This document shows positions 14,755-22,163 of a DNA stretch of 27,184 bases, piece after piece (position 1 is the first letter of the stretch; every line of letters starts with the position of its first letter). Source of the stretch: an uncultured Oscillospiraceae bacterium (GTDB taxonomy: Bacteria; Bacillota; Clostridia; Oscillospirales; Oscillospiraceae); NCBI GenBank assembly GCA_948766235.1, contig CAQCFX010000020.1, forward strand, positions 1 to 27,184, given 5' to 3'. The notes beneath the pieces are model-generated. The model saw only the letters and a list, made by a program, of their open reading frames with translations. It did no database searches and was not told the origin of the DNA. Position numbers and translations under genes: made by a program.

Positions 14755-16701
14755 ATGAAATATCCCATGAAATGGATCGCAATGTTCCTCAGTGCCGCCG
14801 TCCTGCTAAGCGCGCTTTCCGCCTGTGAATCAAGCGGCGGCGCAGAAGGGGCCGGTGATGCCCCGGCACAGGCGTCCGCATCCCCCGGCCTGGTGGATCG
14901 CAGCCCCACCGCCGCCCTGGAGCTGGCAGACGCTACGTCCATCACCCTGACCGGCCGCGGCGCTTCTGTGGACGGAACAGGCGCCGAGGAAAAGGACGGC
15001 GTGATTACCATCACCGCCGCCGGCGTCTACGCGGTCAGCGGCTCCTTGGAGGATGGCCGCATCATCATTAACGCCCCCAAGGAAGATGTGACGCTGGTGC
15101 TGAACGGCGCGGACATTACCTGCTCCTACGGCAGTCCTTTGTACATCTATAAGGCCGGTACGGCCACGGTGCATCTTATGGAGGAAACGGAGAACGCCCT
15201 GACGGATGGGGCTGTCTACACATTCGACGATGAATACTCCTCATCGGCGGACGAGGAGCCCAACGCCTGCCTCTACAGCAAGGCGGATTTGGTGATTGAG
15301 GGCGCGGGAGCGTTAATCGTGACGGCCAACTTTGACAACGGCATCACCAGTAAGGACACCCTGAAGATTGCCGGCAGCAGCATCTCCGTCGCCGCAGTTG
15401 ACAACGGCATCAACGGCAAGGATTCCAACACCATTGACAGCGCCTCCATCACCGTGACCTGCGGCGGCGACGCCATCCGCTCCACCAACGATACGGACGA
15501 GACGCTGGGCTGGGTCAGCGTGTCCAACTCCACGCTGGAGCTGACCGCCGGAGAGGACGGCATCCAGGCGGAGACCGCCCTGACCATGTCCGGCGGCAGC
15601 TATACCATCACCTCCGGCGGCGGCAGCGGCGTACAGCCCTCAGACGACACCAGCGCCAAGGGGCTCAAGGCGGGGACGGCGCTGACCCTCACCGGCGGGA
15701 CCTACACCCTGGACTGCTCCGATGACGGGGTTCATTCCAACGGGGACGTGGTGATTTCCGGCGGTGCGTACACTATTTCCACCGGCGACGACGCCGTTCA
15801 CGCCGACGCAGCCTTAAGCGTGTCCGACGGGGAAATCAACGTTCTGACCTCCTATGAGGGCCTGGAGGGCGCCTCTGTGACCATCTCCGGCGGGACAATC
15901 CGCATCGTGTCCTCCGACGATGGGGTAAACGCGGCGGGCGGCGCGGACGGCAGCGGTTTCGGCGGCTTCGATGCCTTCGGCCATGGGAACGGCTTCGGCG
16001 TGGATTCCGATGTTTATATCGAAATCTCCGGCGGCTATCTGGTGGTGATGGCGGGCGGCGACGGGCTGGACTCCAACGGGAACGTCACCATGTCCGGCGG
16101 CACCGTAATCGTGTCCAGCACCGGCCAGGGCGACGGCGCGCTGGACTGTGACGGCTCCTTTACCCTGTCCGGCGGCACCCTCCTGGCCGTGGGCGGCGGT
16201 ATGCCCCAGGCCCCCAGCCAGGCCAGCCAGTATACCGTTTTCCTGGGCTTTGACACCACCCTTCCCGCCGGGACCTATGTCAGCCTCTCGGGTGAAAATC
16301 AGAGCTTTGTGTTGGAGCTTCCCGTCAGCGCGAACAGCATCGTGTTTTCCTCCCCTGACCTGGAGGGCGGCGCGGCCTATGCGCTCTCCTACGGCGGCGA
16401 TTACAGCGGTCAGTCCCTTGACGGCATCTGCTCCGGCGGGACCTATTCCGGCGGGACCGACTTGACGCAGCTGACCCTGTCGGACTATATCACCACATAT
16501 GGAAACCGCGGCATGGGAAATATGGGCGGAAGGCCCGGCGGAGCCATGGGAGATAGGCCGGAGGAAGGCATGAGAGACCGGCCGCCCGGAAATAAGGGCG
16601 ATGAAGCGGGCGGATTGCCGGCGGACGGCGCAGCGCCCGGAAGCAACGGCATGATGGGAGACCCGTGGGGCCGGGGCAGGCAGGACGATATGCCGAAATA
16701 A
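14755..16701 (+). CDS. Carbohydrate-binding beta-helix-like lipoprotein (Cthe_2159/DUF4353 type)
   Basis: This 648-aa exported protein starts at ATG 14755, after AGGAGG at 14740-14745. The signal peptide ends in lipobox LSAC (Cys24). The main region (about 45-460) is a chain of short beta repeats such as SGGTYTLDCSDDGVHSNGDV, with many DDGV/DDAV turns, typical of right-handed beta-helix proteins that bind calcium and acidic polysaccharide, as reported for Cthe_2159. A tail rich in Gly, Met, Arg, Asp and Pro (MGNMGGRPGGAMGDRPEEG) follows. It is transcribed divergently from the VTC-DUF4956 pair and shares a mirror-image operator with it. An extracellular or wall-associated polymer-binding role is likely; the ligand is unknown. 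Confidence 0.85.
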   Translation: MKYPMKWIAMFLSAAVLLSALSACESSGGAEGAGDAPAQASASPGLVDRSPTAALELADATSITLTGRGASVDGTGAEEKDGVITITAAGVYAVSGSLEDGRIIINAPKEDVTLVLNGADITCSYGSPLYIYKAGTATVHLMEETENALTDGAVYTFDDEYSSSADEEPNACLYSKADLVIEGAGALIVTANFDNGITSKDTLKIAGSSISVAAVDNGINGKDSNTIDSASITVTCGGDAIRSTNDTDETLGWVSVSNSTLELTAGEDGIQAETALTMSGGSYTITSGGGSGVQPSDDTSAKGLKAGTALTLTGGTYTLDCSDDGVHSNGDVVISGGAYTISTGDDAVHADAALSVSDGEINVLTSYEGLEGASVTISGGTIRIVSSDDGVNAAGGADGSGFGGFDAFGHGNGFGVDSDVYIEISGGYLVVMAGGDGLDSNGNVTMSGGTVIVSSTGQGDGALDCDGSFTLSGGTLLAVGGGMPQAPSQASQYTVFLGFDTTLPAGTYVSLSGENQSFVLELPVSANSIVFSSPDLEGGAAYALSYGGDYSGQSLDGICSGGTYSGGTDLTQLTLSDYITTYGNRGMGNMGGRPGGAMGDRPEEGMRDRPPGNKGDEAGGLPADGAAPGSNGMMGDPWGRGRQDDMPK

Positions 16702-16761
16702 CCGCACATTGACAGCAAAGCGCATCAATACCCACGCCAACCTTCCTCAATGGACACCAGA

Positions 16762-16790
16762 TAGACAAACCTCCCCGGATATGGTATATT
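16762..16790 (+). promoter_or_regulatory. Sigma-A promoter of the AgrC-like kinase operon
   Basis: TAGACA (16762-16767; five of six), 17 bp, TATATT (16785-16790; five of six) with an upstream TGG giving an extended -10. The kinase ATG is at 16829. Confidence 0.7.
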
Positions 16791-16828
16791 CTTCTGGCAT
16801 TGCTTTGCGGAAAAGAAGGGGTATCGCT

Positions 16829-18153
16829 ATGTACACACTGGAGGATGGTCTGATTGAATTTACAGGCAGCGTAATTTCCCACGCCGTCCTGGTGGTCTAC
16901 CTGTTTGTAATCATGGGCACGCGGGGGCGGCGGGTGCTGAAAAAGCTGCCCGCCCTGCTGCTCTCCCCGCTGCTGGCCACCTTGGCATCGGCGGGCCTGT
17001 ATCCGCTCCTCACCAGCTGCGGGGTCGTCCGCTATTGCCTCACCTCCTGCGGCATCCTGCTGATGTGTACCCTGTGGGTCCGATGGGCGTGGCGGATCGG
17101 ATTCTGGCCGGCCTTTGCCATCACATGTATGGCGGGTATGTTCCAGGTGGCCGCGTCCAACCTGGCCCAGCTTCTGGCCCTGAACACCGGGCTCCAGTAT
17201 GCGGCGGTGATGGCCGCCTATGGGACCGTCACGCTGGCCTCCGCCGCCCTGCTGTACCGGCTCCGCTTTGGGCGCTGGTTTGGCCTCCTGCTGGAGGAGG
17301 GTCCCGCCCAGCGCCGCATGGCCCTGTCCTTCTTTGCCCTGGAGGCGGTTATGGAGGCGTTCTTCATTTTACAGTTGGGGGTCCAGCCGGAGTATCTGGT
17401 TCCCTACTATGCGCTTGTGCTGGTCATGGCGGGGCTGGCGGTGGGGCTGGTCATTTACCTGGCCCAGCGGCTGGACGCCGCCCGGAAGGTGGAGGCCCAG
17501 CGGGACGTCATCGCCCAGCAGCAGCTCTACGAGCGGAACTGGAGGCCATTCGCCGGGAGGTGCGCTCCTTCCGGCACGACTATAAAAACCTGCTGGCGGG
17601 CCTGTCCGAGCAGGCGGACGAGGGCGAGCTGGATGAGCTGCGCGCCGCCCTGTCCGAGCTGGACGCGGGCTTTGACCGGCGCATCGGGGAGAAGATACGG
17701 GCGTCCACCCAGCTGGGCAACGTGCGGGTGCCCCAGGTGCGCAGCCTGCTGCTGTCCAAGCTGGCGGCCATGGGGGAGCAGGGCGTTGACTGCCGCCTGG
17801 AGGTGCTCTACCCCGTGGAGCAGGTGGGGATGGACGCGTGGGACTTTGCCCGCTGCCTGGGGATTCTGCTGGACAACGCCGCCGAGGCCGCCTTGGAGAC
17901 GGACACGCCCTGGGTGGAGGTGGTTTTGCTGGCCCAGGGGGCGCGGCTGTCCCTGCGTGTGTCCAACCCCTACGCCGGAACCATAGACCCGGATAAGATA
18001 TGGACGGAGGGCTTCTCCACCAAGGGGGAGGGCCGGGGGCTGGGCCTGCCCGGCTATCAGCGGATTGTGGCGGAGCATCCCAACGCCGCCTGCTCCACCG
18101 AATGGGCGGGAGGCGTGTTTGTCCAGGAGCTGGCGGTGGAGGGCAGGCCATGA
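16829..18153 (+). pseudogene. AgrC-like (GHKL) sensor histidine kinase with internal frameshift
   Basis: From ATG 16829 (after AAGAAGGGG) the first frame encodes about six membrane segments, then a linker ending QRDVIAQQQLYER. The protein continues in the next frame as ELEAIRREVRSFRHDYKNLLAGL, with the expected phospho-acceptor His in RHDYKN, an N-box DNAAEAAL and a glycine motif GEGRGLGLPGYQRI. The junction is at 17535-17536: one extra G in GAGCGG would restore CGG-GAA and join both halves into a 441-residue kinase of normal size. As read, the first frame continues as out-of-frame sequence to 17986. Either a real one-base deletion or a sequence error is possible. The intact 3' half still overlaps the LytTR regulator ATG (ATGA). 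Such kinases usually sense peptides; no peptide gene was seen. Confidence 0.88.
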
Positions 18154-18887
18154 TTCAGCTTTACCTATGCGACGATGAGGAGGCCGTTCTCCACCAGATT
18201 AGGACCGCCCTGGAATGGAAAATCTTCGTGGAAAACTACGATATGCAGGTGGCCTGCGCCGCCGCCACGGCCCGGGAGCTGCTGGGCGCGGTGCGGGACG
18301 GCAGCCGGAGCGTCTACTTCTTAGACGTGGATTTGAAGGACGGGGAATGGGACGGCTTCAAGCTGGGCCGGGAGCTGCGGCGGCGGGACCCTCACGGGAC
18401 CCTGGTGTACATCACCAGCTACGGCGATTTGGCCTGGAAAACCTTCCAGTACCATTTAGAGGCCTTCGACTACATTGTAAAGGAGCCGGAGCAGACCGGC
18501 CCGTCCGCCGCCCGGTGCCTGGAGGCGGTCCACACCCGCCTGCTGGACGAGCGCCGGGACCCGGCGGAGGTGTTCTCTCTGCGCTCGGGGGACGAGACGC
18601 GGCACGTGCCGCTATCGGACATCCTGTTTTTTGAGACCGCCCCCAAGGCCCACCACGTATTTCTCCACACGGCGGACAGCCGCCTGGACTTTGTGGGCAG
18701 TCTGAACGAGCTGGAGCGGGAGCTGGGCGGGCGGTTTGTCCGGGTCCACCGGGCCTATCTGGCGGCGTGGGACAAAATCCAGTCGGTGGACTGGAAGGGG
18801 AGCAAGGTCCGGGTTGGGGGCCGGGAGTGCCTGCTGTCCCGCGCCGGAAAATCGGAATTAAAAAAGAAACTGGGAGGGGAGCCGTAA
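18150..18887 (+). CDS. LytTR-family response regulator (AgrA-like)
   Basis: This 245-aa regulator has a receiver domain with acidic pocket CDDEE at 7-11, phospho-acceptor Asp59 in YFLDVDLKDGEWDG and a switch Lys in DYIVKEPEQ, then a LytTR DNA-binding domain (about 145-245; ILFFETAPKAHHVFLHT, RFVRVHRAYLAAWDKIQSV, LLSRAGKSELKKKL). It is coupled to the broken kinase by an ATGA overlap. Its stop lies within the stem of a terminator. Just beyond, paired LytTR-type boxes precede the DUF6440-type gene, suggesting direct control of the next unit. If the kinase is truly broken, the regulator may act unphosphorylated or with another kinase. Confidence 0.92.
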   Translation: MIQLYLCDDEEAVLHQIRTALEWKIFVENYDMQVACAAATARELLGAVRDGSRSVYFLDVDLKDGEWDGFKLGRELRRRDPHGTLVYITSYGDLAWKTFQYHLEAFDYIVKEPEQTGPSAARCLEAVHTRLLDERRDPAEVFSLRSGDETRHVPLSDILFFETAPKAHHVFLHTADSRLDFVGSLNELERELGGRFVRVHRAYLAAWDKIQSVDWKGSKVRVGGRECLLSRAGKSELKKKLGGEP

Positions 18888-18906
18888 GGCCCCCTCCCAG
18901 CTTTTT
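18870..18906 (+). terminator. Rho-independent terminator overlapping the end of the LytTR gene
   Basis: CTGGGAGGGG (18870-18879) and CCCCTCCCAG (18891-18900) pair perfectly, followed by CTTTTT. The left arm encodes the last residues of the regulator. Confidence 0.85.
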
Positions 18907-18973
18907 GCCGTTCAGGAACGATTCGCGCCGTTTAGGAAATCCCGCCCACAAGGGGCCGGAGCCGTGGTATTCT
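18907..18973 (+). promoter_or_regulatory. LytTR-type direct repeats and extended -10 promoter
   Basis: GCCGTTCAGGAA (18907-18918) and GCCGTTTAGGAA (18927-18938) differ at one base and start 20 bp apart. Each fits eight of nine positions of the LytTR half-site pattern [TA][AC][CA]GTTN[AG][TG]. TGGTATTCT (18966-18974 region, TATTCT at 18968-18973) is an extended -10, with no good -35. The layout is that of an AgrA-type activated promoter. Usual spacing between half-sites is 12 bases; here it is 11. Confidence 0.6.
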
Positions 18974-19014
18974 CCCTTTCGCAGACAGGCGGAACGGGAA
19001 AGGAGGGAAGCGAA

Positions 19015-19194
19015 ATGGCAAAGGAACGCTTTGTGGAAGTCTATAACCAGGGTCTTGTGAATGTGGTGAAAATCATCGTTGACACGGAGACCGGCGTCAA
19101 TTACGCGCTGGGCTCTCACAGTAAGATGAGCGGCACTGGGATGACCGTTCTGGTGGACGCGGACGGCAAGCCCATCGTCACCCCCATCAACTGA
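19015..19194 (+). CDS. Small DUF6440-type protein
   Basis: This 59-aa protein starts at ATG 19015, after AAAGGAGGGAAG. The sequence FVEVYNQGLVNVVKIIVDTETGVNYALGSHSKMSG is a short beta-rich pattern I associate with DUF6440: a repeated strand, then ETGVNY, then VLVDADGKPIV at the end. There is no signal peptide or membrane segment. It is the first gene behind the LytTR-type boxes and is followed after 84 bp by a 148-aa gene with its own good ribosome site. Function is not known; a regulated cytosolic product of the LytTR system is the inference. Confidence 0.65.
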   Translation: MAKERFVEVYNQGLVNVVKIIVDTETGVNYALGSHSKMSGTGMTVLVDADGKPIVTPIN

Positions 19195-19278
19195 ACCAAC
19201 CCGAAACGTGCGAAGGACATGACCGGCTCCCGCCTGTCTGCGCCAAACTTGAACGAGAACGACTTGGAGGTATATACC

Positions 19279-19725
19279 ATGGCAAACGAAGTCAAGAAAT
19301 TCACCCAGGAGGCCGGATATGAGCCTTTGGAGAACCGCTGCATCATCGTCAAATACGCCCCGGAAAACCTGAGCGAAAAATTAGCGGCGTTTTTTAACTC
19401 GGAATTTTATGTTCTCCAGATGTGTAAACACGAGATCATCCTGCTCCCCTTCAACACCACATGGGGCAACCTGCGCAAAGACGTATCCTTGGTTCTCCCC
19501 TATGAGGACGTCCAGTCGGTGGAGCTGAGGGACGACCTGCTTAACACGGTCATCACCATCCGCACCGGGTCGGACACCATCCGCCTGACCACCCAGCAAG
19601 CAGAGCTGAGCGACCTGCGCAGTTCCGGCATCTACGCCAGCATATATGCCGGTTTCTTCAAAAACTGGCACAAGGAGAACCTGGACGGCACGCTGTCGGC
19701 GCTGAAGGAGCTGGGAGAACATTGA
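19279..19725 (+). CDS. Uncharacterised 148-aa protein, possibly PH-like
   Basis: I do not recognise the family with certainty. The ATG at 19279 follows TTGGAGG; an in-frame ATG at 19219 has no such site. The protein is soluble, with no signal or membrane segment. The centre alternates short strands (CIIVKYAPENLSEKLAAFFNSEF, EIILLPFNTTW, VSLVLPYEDVQSVELRDD, NTVITIRTGSDTIRLTT) and a helix closes the chain (YAGFFKNWHKENLDGTLSALKEL). A strand series with a terminal helix, and the phrase YEDVQSVEL, resemble bacterial pleckstrin-homology-like domains; this is inference. It lies after the DUF6440-type gene and probably shares its LytTR-controlled promoter. A strong terminator follows at 19770. Confidence 0.6.
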   Translation: MANEVKKFTQEAGYEPLENRCIIVKYAPENLSEKLAAFFNSEFYVLQMCKHEIILLPFNTTWGNLRKDVSLVLPYEDVQSVELRDDLLNTVITIRTGSDTIRLTTQQAELSDLRSSGIYASIYAGFFKNWHKENLDGTLSALKELGEH

Positions 19726-19769
19726 CCCGCTCCCCAGTCAAGCACAAACCAAAAGGAATACTTGAGAAA

Positions 19770-19810
19770 AACGCGGCCTCCCAGGTTTCATCGGAGGCCG
19801 CGTTCTTTCG
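19770..19810 (+). terminator. Rho-independent terminator
   Basis: AACGCGGCCTCC (19770-19781) and GGAGGCCGCGTT (19793-19804) form a perfect 12-pair stem, preceded by an A-run and followed by CTTT. It ends the LytTR-linked unit. Confidence 0.8.
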
Positions 19811-19854
19811 CCAATGCGCTTATGGCAGACTTTTTTGCGTCACTTCCGCACCCC

Positions 19855-19883
19855 TTGAAAATCGGCGGCGGATTTGTTATGAT
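19855..19883 (+). promoter_or_regulatory. Sigma-A promoter of the acetyltransferase gene
   Basis: TTGAAA (19855-19860), 17 bp, TATGAT (19878-19883). The start would be near 19890, leaving a leader of about 160 bases before the acetyltransferase ATG. The 324-bp stretch 19726-20049 holds the terminator, this promoter and a small leader frame; nothing else was seen. Confidence 0.7.
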
Positions 19884-19960
19884 AGCAGATATTCCCGCCG
19901 CTGGAATTGAGCTGCGGCGCCCAGCGTCAAATGGGAAAACGTTGAAAAGGACTGACTTAA

Positions 19961-20032
19961 ATGAGGGAATTGAGAAAAATGCGGGCGATAGCCGTTGAAT
20001 TCTTCTGTGGAAAGGATGTGATGAACACTTAA
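19961..20032 (+). CDS. Possible 23-codon leader peptide
   Basis: ATG 19961 follows AAAAGGA (19945-19951) at nine bases and reads 23 codons to TAA 20030-20032, ending 17 bases before the acetyltransferase ATG. It begins MRELRKMRAI. Short leader frames are used to attenuate some antibiotic-resistance genes, and the downstream gene resembles Vat acetyltransferases. I see no clear hairpin that hides the acetyltransferase ribosome site, so the frame may be fortuitous. Confidence 0.25.
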   Translation: MRELRKMRAIAVEFFCGKDVMNT

Positions 20033-20049
20033 ATATTGGAGGTACTATC

Positions 20050-20724
20050 ATGACAAATATTCCAGACCCCAATGTGGTCTTTCCCAACGAGTTTAAAACC
20101 TCGTGCTTTATCAAAAATGTAATCACCGCCCCCAACATCACCGTGGGCGACTATACCTATTACGACGACCCCACCGACCCTACGGGCTTCGAGCGCAACA
20201 ACGTCCTGTTCAATTACCCGGAGTTCGGCGACAGGCTGACCATTGGAAAGTTCTGCTCCATCGCTTCCGGCGTCAAGTTCATCATGGGGCCGGCCAACCA
20301 CCGGATTAGCAGCGTCACCACCTACCCCTTTAACGTGTTCGGCGGCGTGTGGAGCGAAAGGACGCCGGCGCATATGTCGCAGCTTCCCTTCAAGGGCGAC
20401 ACCGTGATTGGCAGCGATGTGTGGATTGGACGCGAGAGCGTCATCATGCCGGGGGTGACCATCGGCGACGGAGCGCTCATCGCTGCCTATTCCGTGGTGA
20501 CAAAGGACATCCCGCCCTACGGCGTGGCCGGCGGCAACCCGGCCCGGCTCATCAAAAAGCGCTTTGACGAGGAGTTAATCGGGCTGCTGCTCCGGCTGAA
20601 ATGGTGGGACCTGCCCAGCCAGGAGCTGGCGGATATTCTGCCGCTGCTGTGCAGCCCCGAATTGGATGCGGTAAAGGCGCAGCTCAAGCAGATGCTGGAG
20701 CCAGGCGCAGCGCATTCAGAATGA
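20050..20724 (+). CDS. Vat/CatB-like hexapeptide acetyltransferase
   Basis: This 224-aa protein is a left-handed beta-helix acetyltransferase of the xenobiotic type (Vat streptogramin A and CatB chloramphenicol acetyltransferases). It has the family order: YYDDPTDPTGFERNNVLFNYP, GDRLTIGKFCSIASGVKFIMGPANHRI with the putative catalytic His84, TYPFNVFGG, then hexapeptide turns IGSDVWIGRESVIMPGVTIGDGALIAAYSVVTKDI and the PPYGVAGGNPARLIKKRF end. It would transfer acetyl from acetyl-CoA to a hydroxyl group. Many chromosomal members have unknown natural substrates, so resistance is not established. ATG 20050 follows TTGGAGG. A methyltransferase gene follows 111 bp later. Confidence 0.92.
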   Translation: MTNIPDPNVVFPNEFKTSCFIKNVITAPNITVGDYTYYDDPTDPTGFERNNVLFNYPEFGDRLTIGKFCSIASGVKFIMGPANHRISSVTTYPFNVFGGVWSERTPAHMSQLPFKGDTVIGSDVWIGRESVIMPGVTIGDGALIAAYSVVTKDIPPYGVAGGNPARLIKKRFDEELIGLLLRLKWWDLPSQELADILPLLCSPELDAVKAQLKQMLEPGAAHSE

Positions 20725-20835
20725 CTGAAAGAAAGACGGCGGGCGAAGCGGAGCCAGGATGGCCGTGACGGCCGCGCCTGCGGGGCGCTGCCGCGGCGCG
20801 GATATGCCTTTCTGCCAAGCGGGAGAGATTGCCAA

Positions 20836-21567
20836 ATGAAAGAAAACAAGTACGACGACCAGGTGTTTTTTGAGAAATACAGCCGGATGGCGCGCTCTCA
20901 GCAAGGGCTGGCCGGGGCCGGAGAGTGGCATGAGCTGCAAAAGCTGCTGCCGGATTTCCGGGGCAGGCGGGTGCTGGACCTGGGCTGCGGCTGCGGCTGG
21001 CACTGCAAATATGCCGCCGGCCACGGCGCGGCCTATGTACTGGGGACAGACCTCTCCGAAAAAATGCTGGCCGCGGCAAGGGCGAAGAATCCGGACCCCG
21101 TCATTGAGTACCGCCGCGCCGCCATGGAGGACCTGGAGTGCCCGGACGGCTCCTTCGGCGTGGTGCTCAGCTCCCTGGCCTTTCACTACGTGAAGGAATT
21201 TGGGCCGCTGGTCCAGCGGATACACCGCTGGCTGGAGCCGGGAGGCGCCTTTGTCTTTTCCGTGGAGCATCCCGTTTTCACCGCCTTCGGCTCCCAGGAC
21301 TGGTACTATGACGAGCACGGCGGCATTCTTCATTTCCCGGTGGACAACTACTATCTGGAGGGCCGCCGCGAGGCTGTCTTTCTGGGAGAGCGGGTGACAA
21401 AATATCACCGCACCCTCACCACCTATTTGGACACGCTGCTGCAAAGCGGCTTTCAGCTGCTGCGGGTGGTGGAGCCCCAGCCGCCGGAGGATATGATGGA
21501 GCTCCCCGGCATGAGGGACGAGCTGCGCCGGCCTATGATGCTGCTGGTGTCGGCGGTAAAAAAATAA
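20836..21567 (+). CDS. Class I SAM-dependent methyltransferase
   Basis: This 243-aa enzyme has the Rossmann-fold methyltransferase signatures: motif I VLDLGCGCGWHCKYAA (46-61), acidic end of strand 2 in GTDLSEKML, and motif IV-like SFGVVLSSLAFHYVKE. The start YDDQVFFEKYSRMARSQQGL and the C-terminal half with WLEPGGAFVFSVEHPVF resemble a common small-molecule methyltransferase group in Firmicutes. The substrate is unknown. ATG 20836 follows GGGAGAG. It lies downstream of the acetyltransferase in the same direction, with a GC-rich 111-bp gap, and is closed by a strong terminator. Co-transcription with the acetyltransferase is probable. Confidence 0.88.
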   Translation: MKENKYDDQVFFEKYSRMARSQQGLAGAGEWHELQKLLPDFRGRRVLDLGCGCGWHCKYAAGHGAAYVLGTDLSEKMLAAARAKNPDPVIEYRRAAMEDLECPDGSFGVVLSSLAFHYVKEFGPLVQRIHRWLEPGGAFVFSVEHPVFTAFGSQDWYYDEHGGILHFPVDNYYLEGRREAVFLGERVTKYHRTLTTYLDTLLQSGFQLLRVVEPQPPEDMMELPGMRDELRRPMMLLVSAVKK

Positions 21568-21569
21568 CG

Positions 21570-21610
21570 GCAGAGGGGCGGCTCGGTCGAGCCGCCCCTC
21601 TGCTGTTTTT
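21570..21610 (+). terminator. Rho-independent terminator of the methyltransferase unit
   Basis: GCAGAGGGGCGGCTC (21570-21584) and GAGCCGCCCCTCTGC (21589-21603) pair perfectly over 15 bases, with loop GGTC, followed by TGTTTTT. It may also serve the converging nuclease-like gene. Confidence 0.9.
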
Positions 21611-21656
21611 CATTCCCTGCATACACAGCGGGCTTTTCCTTCTGCCCCGCGCCGGT

Positions 21657-22163
21657 TCACGGCGCGGCGCCCTTGAAAAAGTGGATAAAGGCTCCGGGAG
21701 AGCCCAGGTTGATAAACTCGCGGCCCGATATCTGCCCCGGGTAACGAGGGCTGAGCTCACTTAAAATGTATTCCATGTCGTTTGGGCCCTGGGTGACTGC
21801 GATGACCTCATAATCCCAGCCCCGCGCGGCGCTGAGCGCTTTCTGAATATCCTGCCTAATCAGCTGCGCAAACGCCGCGGCGGTGGTGCCTGTGACCTGG
21901 CACTTGAGCTCCACGATGGTCTTCACCCGTTGGGTCGTTTTGCTGGTTAAGGTGAGGTCCGCCCGGTAGGGCGTGCCGGGATATACCGCGCTGTTTTCCA
22001 GCCTGACATCATAATTATCATGAAACCTTTCGCAGATGTAATACGCCAGCTCCAGCTGGAACCAGCGCTCCCAGCCCCCGGTGGCTTGAGAGAGGAATTC
22101 TATTTTATCGCGGAAGCCGTCATCCCCCCTGCACAGCTCCGACACCACCTGCTCAATCCGCAT
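21657..22163 (-). CDS. PD-(D/E)XK nuclease-like protein
   Basis: This 168-aa protein shows the residues of a PD-(D/E)XK nuclease core: Glu38 in the first helix (WFQLELAYYICERF), Asp69 in YRADLTLTS and Glu85-x-Lys87 in TIVELKCQ, with a following helix (AAAFAQLIRQDIQKAL) and strand YEVIAVTQG. All four key positions are present, so activity is plausible. The start is ATG 22163, which overlaps the end of the upstream helical-protein gene by 11 bases; the longer open frame upstream is out-of-frame sequence of that gene. I do not recognise a named family. It might be a DNase effector or a restriction-type enzyme acting with its partner; no methylase or specificity gene accompanies it. Confidence 0.7.
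   Translation of the reverse strand: MRIEQVVSELCRGDDGFRDKIEFLSQATGGWERWFQLELAYYICERFHDNYDVRLENSAVYPGTPYRADLTLTSKTTQRVKTIVELKCQVTGTTAAAFAQLIRQDIQKALSAARGWDYEVIAVTQGPNDMEYILSELSPRYPGQISGREFINLGSPGAFIHFFKGAAP

Noticed and set aside
16707..16712. Perfect TTGACA upstream of the AgrC-like kinase
   Set aside because: No -10 lies 16-18 bp downstream; the TAGACA/TATATT pair at 16762-16790 is far better.
18888..19014. Possible AgrD-like signal peptide gene near the AgrC/LytTR pair
   Set aside because: No short frame with a ribosome site, Cys-containing core or leader was seen here or upstream of the kinase, and no AgrB-like protease gene is present.
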